Source: Euryarchaeota archaeon UBA54 | GTDB taxonomy: Archaea > Thermoplasmatota > Poseidoniia > Poseidoniales > Thalassarchaeaceae | Reading direction: 5' to 3' | NCBI GenBank assembly: GCA_002495735.1 | Contig: DAGM01000066.1 | Coordinates: 7,459 to 27,834 of the forward strand | Length of the DNA stretch: 20,376 bases | Part shown: positions 7,277 to 14,200 of the stretch, piece by piece | How the letters are laid out: every line of letters starts with the position of its first letter | Numbering within the stretch: position 1 is the first letter of the stretch | Notes under the pieces: model-generated | What the model was told of the DNA's origin: nothing | Seen by the model: the letters and a program-made list of their open reading frames with translations, nothing else | Database searches by the model: none | Program-made: the position numbers and the translations under genes

Positions 7277-7762
7277 TCACTCGCCCTCCCATCGGGATGC
7301 ATCGACGCCCAGTGAAGAGCTTATCTCACCAAGTCGGACGAACTTGAGTGGGAGTGGTCTGTCGATAGACGCTGTGTCGCCCAACGCGTGCCCGTCGGGA
7401 AGATCGTCGCCCGTTAGGTTAGTGGGTTTGCCAATCATCACCCTGAGGTCGCGTAACGCGCCGCGCCCGCTGCTGTTCTTCTGGTACGGCAGCATGCCGC
7501 GAACTGTTCTCTTGAGTATCTGGTCGGGCATCCTTGGGTAGAATGGGCCCTTCCTAGGGTGATTGAGTTTGTACTTGCTGCCGTAGTTGGCAAGCACCCT
7601 CGTTCTGTGTCCTGAAACCACCGCGTGTTCTGCGTTGTAGATAATGATGCGTTGCTCGCGACCTATCTTACGAGCTGCCATCAGCTGCTTGGCCACAAGG
7701 CTGGCTAGGCGACCAAGGATCTTGTCCGTGGCATCGTAGACTAGTGTTGCTGCCTCAGCCAA
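7277..7762 (-). CDS. rplM: Large-subunit ribosomal protein L13 (uL13)
   Basis: This 161-residue protein matches archaeal L13. The strand [14 protein letters not shown] is near the start, with [10 protein letters not shown] near 42-51 and the nucleic-acid-binding [10 protein letters not shown] stretch and G-M-L-P-Y segment after it. The only start that keeps the first conserved strand is TTG at 7762. An in-frame TGA lies just three codons upstream, and no ATG occurs before Met28. The TTG overlaps the L18e stop region by eight bases, so translational coupling is likely. The protein is an early-assembling large-subunit component. Confidence 0.95.
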   Translation of the reverse strand: MAEAATLVYDATDKILGRLASLVAKQLMAARKIGREQRIIIYNAEHAVVSGHRTRVLANYGSKYKLNHPRKGPFYPRMPDQILKRTVRGMLPYQKNSSGRGALRDLRVMIGKPTNLTGDDLPDGHALGDTASIDRPLPLKFVRLGEISSSLGVDASRWEGE

Positions 7763-8120
7763 GTATCCTCACCCCTTTCCCCTTCGGGTTCTCATCCATC
7801 AATTCGCGGATTGTCATGACGCGTCCGCCGGCTGCTTCTATCTTAGAGCGGGCTCCAGAACTGACACTGTAGGCGGCGACGTTAGGCTTACCCAACACAT
7901 CACCGCTTCCTAGCAACTTGCCGGGGACGAGTACGATATCCTCGTTAGCGGCGTGTCGCGATAGGCGGCTCAGGTTAGGTGCGGCCCAGTTGCTGCGACT
8001 CTTCTCGAGTCTGGCAGCGACGTCTCGCCACAGTGCAGAACCGGTTGACCTGCTGTGGTCCTTGAGATCACCGATTAAGGTGACTAAGGCCTGGTTGGTC
8101 TTTCTCGTGTTCATACTCAT
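7755..8120 (-). CDS. rpl18e: Large-subunit ribosomal protein L18e (eL18)
   Basis: This 121-residue protein matches archaeal L18e, a family present in archaea and eukaryotes but not bacteria. Recognisable parts are the K-T-N-Q-A-L-V-T-L-I helix, W-R-D-V-A-A-R-L, the strand V-L-V-P-G-K-L-L-G-S-G and the C-terminal G-V-R-I-L-G. It is the first gene of the L18e-L13-S9-rpoN cluster. The ATG at 8120 is followed two codons later by another ATG. GAGGGAG lies four bases upstream and could act as a Shine-Dalgarno, although the spacing is short. The leader upstream contains hairpins. Confidence 0.95.
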   Translation of the reverse strand: MSMNTRKTNQALVTLIGDLKDHSRSTGSALWRDVAARLEKSRSNWAAPNLSRLSRHAANEDIVLVPGKLLGSGDVLGKPNVAAYSVSSGARSKIEAAGGRVMTIRELMDENPKGKGVRILG

Positions 8121-8138
8121 ATGACTCCCTCGACGTTA

Positions 8139-8161
8139 CTCGGGTAGCGCGGCCACCCGAG
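8139..8161 (-). promoter_or_regulatory. Hairpin in the leader of the L18e operon
   Basis: A perfect 7-base stem, CTCGGGT with ACCCGAG, encloses a 9-base loop and ends 18 bases before the L18e ATG. It lies close to the likely transcription start or in the 5' leader. Its place at the head of a ribosomal-protein operon would suit feedback control, but nothing in the sequence proves that. Confidence 0.4.
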
Positions 8162-8184
8162 GCGCTGTTATGAATGCTACGGGG

Positions 8185-8199
8185 CGCCCCAAAGGGGCG
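8185..8199 (-). other. GC-rich hairpin between the giant gene and L18e
   Basis: Arms CGCCCC and GGGGCG are separated by three bases; the bases just beside it form a second self-complementary run (GGGGCGCCCC at 8181-8190), so alternative folds are possible. No T-run follows on the minus strand. It may slow polymerase or protect RNA ends. Confidence 0.35.
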
Positions 8200-8220
8200 G
8201 AAGGCTGCGCCTCTCATTGA

Positions 8221-8235
8221 CGGGGCAGTACCCCG
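8221..8235 (-). terminator. Possible terminator hairpin after the giant gene
   Basis: CGGGG and CCCCG arms with a 5-base loop lie 11 bases beyond the stop codon of the giant gene. There is no T-tract after it, so it is a weak terminator candidate. It could instead be a processing or stabilising element. Confidence 0.3.
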
Positions 8236-8246
8236 AGAATATCCAA

Positions 8247-11200
8247 TCAGATTCGGAAGTCGTCGTTCTGGTTTTCCTCGTCGATACCGGCGATACGAAT
8301 CTGGCCCTCAGAGTCTACGAACTCGCCGGCCTTGGTGATGGTGCCATACAGGCCAGATTCATTCGAGTACGCCCTATTCAGCATCGAGTCACCCAACGAT
8401 GCGGTCATGTGATTCACGATCGACTGTAGAGTTGCTATGGCCCTGTCGCGCTGGTCGGCACCAATCTCGTGATCGGAGTATCGCGCCTCTTCAAAGATAG
8501 AGAAGAATTCGTCAAGGTCTTCCGGAGACGCTATCCCTCCGAGCATTGAGCTGATTGCGTCCTCGAACTCCCTAGTCGTCTCGTAGACCTTCTTCATCGC
8601 CCCTCTGGACCTGAAGAATCTCACTAGGTCCTTGTAGCAGTTGAAGATGGTCTGGATGTAGTCGTTCGAAGCCTTGAGTGACATCAGTGAGTCGGTCAGT
8701 ATGCCGCGGATGATCTCGATGCGTCGGCGCTCAGCATAGTTGCGATACATGATTACGCCAATGAGGAGAGCAAACGATACTGCGATGAGGAGTACAACTG
8801 TAACTCTGGCCGTGAAGAAGCTGGTCTGCTGCTTCACCAGTTCGTCTCCGAGTTTGATGGTGGGAGTGCTATTGAGGAACTCCTCAACATAGAACGGCGA
8901 TTCCTGGAAGTGTACCAGCACCCTCCATTTGCCATTCTGGACACAGGGCCCCCCGGCTGCGCAATCTATCTCACCGGGCACGTTCTCTCCTGAATAGCCC
9001 TCTCCAGGCCAAGTGAAGTTGGCAGTACCCTGTTCGTTGGTGACGGCGTACTCAGGAGGGAAACCAGTAATCCATCCCGTGCCATTCCAGTACTGGAAGG
9101 TGAATATCACCGTCTCGCCTTCTACCGAGAGGTCAAGTCGGTCACGCAGAATTGTCACGGCGCCTGTGATATCGTCCCCCGGTTGGTAGCCCACCGAGCT
9201 GGCCCAGTGGTCTTTCAGAAGGATATCTACACGGCTGCGCACTAGAACCTCGATATCCATGTAGGAGCCATTGACCACTGGGGTGGTCTCGGCCCGGCAT
9301 CCTCCTGGCAGTTCCTTGTCGGGCTCGTAGGCCACGCGTACTGTCCTAAATCCCTCCAACTGCTCGCCGTTAGGTTCGACCCCTCGTCTGCTGGGGTTGT
9401 CCTCAGGGTCACCCGAGAACCACTCTACTTCGCCAGTTCCGTCCATCGTTGTAGCGGTGGCGATTGGTCGTGTGTTAGACAGCGGGTCGAGGTAGATATT
9501 GAGGCACTTACCGCCAATCGGGTTGCCGTTGGTCTGTGTGAGCAGGGCTTCGACGTGGAATGATTCCTTGAGGTAAAGCACAGGGAACACGGAGCCGTTG
9601 GCGAAGGTGTAGGTGTCCACATCGGTTCTGAAAGGACCGACTTCCTCCAGCAACATTGTCGAATTGGAGAACACAGGGAATATCTTGGTAATGTTCGTAG
9701 GCTTGTAGCGCCAATTATCGAGACTCTCGTAGGGATCGTAAGATATTGTCACCATGGCTTGACCAGCCTCGACACCCGACAACGGGCAGATGATTTCGAA
9801 GAAGCCGTCGTTATCTGTGGTGCCCGGTATGCAGACCTGGCTACCTGTCTCCATGTTGAGCATTTGGTACTCGACGCGGATGGCCCTGTGCGAAAGGTTG
9901 CCTCCCAGTTCATCGAGCAACTGGCCGGTGACTATCATTGGTTTGTCGATAGGCTGGCCAGTGGTCTGGTCAATCTCGGAGGTGTAGACAATCTGATCAT
10001 CCACCGCAAGGTTTGTTCGCCCGATTAGGTAGAATCCCTGCGCGTTGAACTGCAGCACCTTGCGGAAATGCTCGCTGTTGATGATCTGGGTACACGGATC
10101 CCATGCTCCAGATGTCCTCAGCATGTCGTCATCTAGGAGTTCACAACCCTCGTGCGGCAGATTCTCACCGAATCGCAGTATGACATTGACCGGTCCGAAG
10201 CCATCCGGAAGGAAAGATTCGGGGTCGTCCCTCAGCAACTGAGGATCGAGCGTGATATCATGGTGAATCGAGCCGGCGCTAGGACAGGCGATTTCGACTA
10301 TCTGGCGGTGAGTGCGGTCCTCGAAGTCGGTTCCTTCGAAGATGATGAGCACCTCGCCGCCGTTGTCGCCGCAGCCATCGAGAGCCTGTCCAGCGTCGAA
10401 CATGGTCGGGTCAGGAGTGCGGTTGTCATCAGTGATCTGTCCTGAGAACTCCCAAATGTCGCCGCTGCTCATGGCGCCTGATGTAGCGCTCTGTAGCGTT
10501 ATCAGGGTCCTAGAGACCACCCATAGGTGGATCTCTGAAGAGCTGCCCTGTCGTATCGGGTCGCCTGGATAAGAGTAACTTAGAGTGAAGTTACCGAGCT
10601 CGTGCTGCTTGTCGATAGTCAGGTTGACCGAAAAGACCCCGTTGTGGTCGGTCACAGCGAGGTCGTTGGTGCCATCGGCAGACCAGGTGAAGTTGACGGG
10701 GGCATCACGGACCGGTTGGTACGCGTTGTCTATCAGCCTCGCCTCAATTGTGGTGTTCTGTCCACGGTAGAGGCGCGGGACATTGTTCAGTTGGAAATCG
10801 GTGGTTCCGATTACGGAGACGTTGGCGTATGCCCCGGTAGGTGCCAGCACCGCAGTCTGATTGCCTGTGAAGTAGTAGTTCGAATTAGTGAAGTCGGCGC
10901 GGATGCCAAAGACTCCGGCTGAGTACTGTGAGTACCATGTCCAGTTGTAGTCGAAGGTGGCTTCTCCATTTACCATCTGAGGCACACGGGCGAAACCTGT
11001 CTCCTGAGAGCCCGCGAAGACGCCGTTGTGATCGACATCGATCTGCAGGGCCATTGGGTCGTGCGGCCAAGCGGTCATAGTACGGTTCCAGACCGTTCCA
11101 ATGACTCTGAACTTCTCACCTGTGAACATCTCAGGCACGATCTCGCAGCGAACGGTACTGTCGGGGTCAAGTGGGTCCACGGGGCCGCATGGAGGCACAT

Positions 11201-14200
11201 TGAAATCTCCTCCGTTCTGCATTGAGATGAACCAATGAGTACCGTTCGAATTGAGGAATGGGCGTAGTGTGGCCGCCTGGCCGGTCAGTCCTCCTGGATT
11301 TCCATCCCACTGCATGGCGTACGGCTTGCCTAAGCTGGCATCAGCGAAGTCTATGCCGGCGTTGGCCAGTGAGGGGGCGTGGAACAGCGCCCTCCAGGCC
11401 CCAAAGGAGGAACCAGTGAACTGAGTTGAGTCCCAGAAATAGACCGGTCGAATAGATGGAGTGATGATATCGGCCTCGACGTACATTCGGTGCATGGAGC
11501 GTATGGCGAAGCTGTCTGTGTTATCTCCCTCAAGGAAAGGCCACGGCCACTCAGCACCCATATCCGGCCTAGAGTATCCGACGAAGGCGTAGTCCCCTAT
11601 CGGTAGGCTGGTGTTGGTGTAGTTGTAGCGCCCGATGACATTGTGGGCCTTAGAGAAGTTATCCCATACAATCTCTTGGTAGCCTCCAGGAACCTTACCA
11701 ACTCCATTGTCCATGGTCGAGTTCCACTGCACCTGCTTCCAGACGCCCTGGGAGCCGCTCGTTTGCACGAAGGTCAGTGAGACCCATCCACCCAAATCCG
11801 CCCTGTAGCCGTAGCCGTAGCCGTCGAACACAGTGGGGTGGGTGGAGTTACCAAAGATGCCGCCGCTGATGGTGAATGAGACCGGGGCGTGGGACAGCCT
11901 GTTGCCGAAGATACCGCGCTCCCAGTCAGCAGTATAGTGTACCTTGAAGTCAACGAAGAGAGGTTGTTCGTCGCTACGGAAGTAGGTCCATGCGACATAA
12001 TCGATGGTGGTGTTGGCCCTCACTTCGACCGGTACGGGCTCGGTTGTGGAACCGTCGTGCACGAACATCTCCGTGACCTCAGCGTAAACCACGTAGGTGG
12101 TGTTGTCACCGACGTGAATATCTTCAGGGAATAGGAATTGCCCGACTACGAAGTCGCCGTCCTGATTAGTTAGGACGTTTACCGTTTCTACTGCCGAAGT
12201 TCCGTTTCTTGACCACTCTATGTGGACCTGGACTGGCAGGTCGGATGCAGGCATGAATACACCTTGTATCGGATCGAGCCAGTTCACCGTCCCATTGAAC
12301 TTCGCCGGGAAACGGTTGTCGAGCCACAGAACCTCTGGTACAGTCATCGATATTCTAGTGGGTATCTTGTCGTCCTCGTCAGGGATGCAATCGTTGTCGT
12401 GATCCCAGTCGCTGGACTCAGCACCGTTGGTGCAGTTGTCGGAGGTCCAGCCCTCCTCAAGGTGATCCCAGTCCAGATCAGTGCGGTTGTCGGCGTCGTC
12501 GTCCTGGTCTCTCGCGTCGGGGCCGGTATTGGGATCCGCAGGATTGGATATGCCAGAACCGTCGCCGAAGTCGTCATGGTCCCACGGGTTCGTCGACTCA
12601 CTGCCAAACCTCGTTGGCCACAGCATGACTTCGTCCTCGTCAAGCATGCCATCGGAGTCGTCGTCGAGGTCGACGTCGTCTCTCAGGCCATCGTTGTCGT
12701 GGTCCCAAGGGGTAATCCACGGTGTGGCAGAAGCCAGCTCGAGAGTGTTGACCAGTCCATCGCCATCCCAGTCGTCGTCCGCCCAGTCAAGAATTCCATC
12801 ATCGTCGTGGTCCCACGGTGACTGCTCCTCACCGGTGAAGCAAAGCAGCTCCTGATCAATGTCTAAGAGGCCATTATTGTCGTCGTCAGGATCCTCTCCA
12901 TCGGGGACCCCATCGTTGTCATTGTCAACGTCGTAATACTTCGGATGCAGCAGTCCCTGTCCTAGAACTCCCTTATCCCAGACCGCTTGGAACCAGCCGT
13001 CGCCGTCGGGATCGGTGTCGGTGCCATCGTCGTCGTTGTCCTCGCAGTTAGTGCCGATGAAGAATGAGCCATCCGGCTCGGTGCTGGCATCGTCGTCCCA
13101 GTCGTCGTCAGTATCGACTTCGAAGTAGTCCCATATGCCGTCGTTGTCATCGTCAATATCCCAATGGTCGTAGATTCCATCGAAGTCATCATCGAGGTCG
13201 GCGGTGTCATTGAACATGCATTGCGGATTCATGTTACCAGCGATAGGCGCCCCACAGTCGTCGTCGGGGTCAACGTCGTTGTTCAGTAGGTCGGCTACCT
13301 CGTCTGGGAACATGTTGGCGTTACCATCGGAATTCCATTGGAACAAGCCATAGTTCACGCCAACGTAGGCCACCCACAAGTCACGGTTGTTCTTGATTTG
13401 GTTGTAGGTGACAGCTGCGCTGGGGCCGACATCCTGATTTCCGAAGAAGTCGAACCAGAAGCAGTTCTTGGTGCAGGTCCACTGGCCCTGCGAGTTACTG
13501 CCGTTGTATGCGCCTTCGTCGAACTCGTAGTCCGGCCTAGTACTGTAAGGCGCGGTATAGACGGTCTGTTGAGTCCGGGTAGCGCTTTGCAAGGGGTATC
13601 CATACAACCAGGCGTATGCCAGACCGCAGGCGTGCTCGGCCACTGCACCCTGTAGAGTCGCCCAAACCAAAGAGGAACCGCAGGTCCCATCGTCGAAGGT
13701 CCCGCCCATCTTGATGTCGTCCACATCGAGGACGCCGTCGTTGCCCTCGTCCTGATCCCACCAGTCTGGCAGTCCGTCACCGTCTTGGTCGGTGTCGATA
13801 CCGTTGACGAGGGAGTCGCCATCGAGGTCGATGTCAAAGTAATTGTCGCCATTGTATGGGCTCCACTTCATGAGAACATACCAGTACATCTCGGGAACTT
13901 TGCCGTTGGTTATGGTCCCGTTGTTGTTGTCGTAGCCGTTGTAGTCGAGGACGAAATTGTTGTCTAGGCTGAACGGGTTGAACATCCAGGTCTGGTTCCA
14001 GTAGAAGAAGTGGGCGACATCGTGGGAGTAGATGTCACCGTCGTCGGAGCCGTCTATCGGGTCGCCATCGCTGTGTGAGTAGTATTGGCTGTTGAACGGG
14101 TCTGTCTGATCGGAGTCGACTATCCCACAGTTGCCGTCATCGGGGTCGTAGTAGTCAGAGAGTCCGTCGTTGTCGTCGTCCCAGTCGAGGTCGTTCGGCA

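Noticed and set aside
12222..12821. 199-codon plus-strand frame opposite the giant gene
   Set aside because: It is the antisense shadow of the D-x-D-x-D-G array, giving a low-complexity Val/Ser product; several similar frames occur across 12344-15686.
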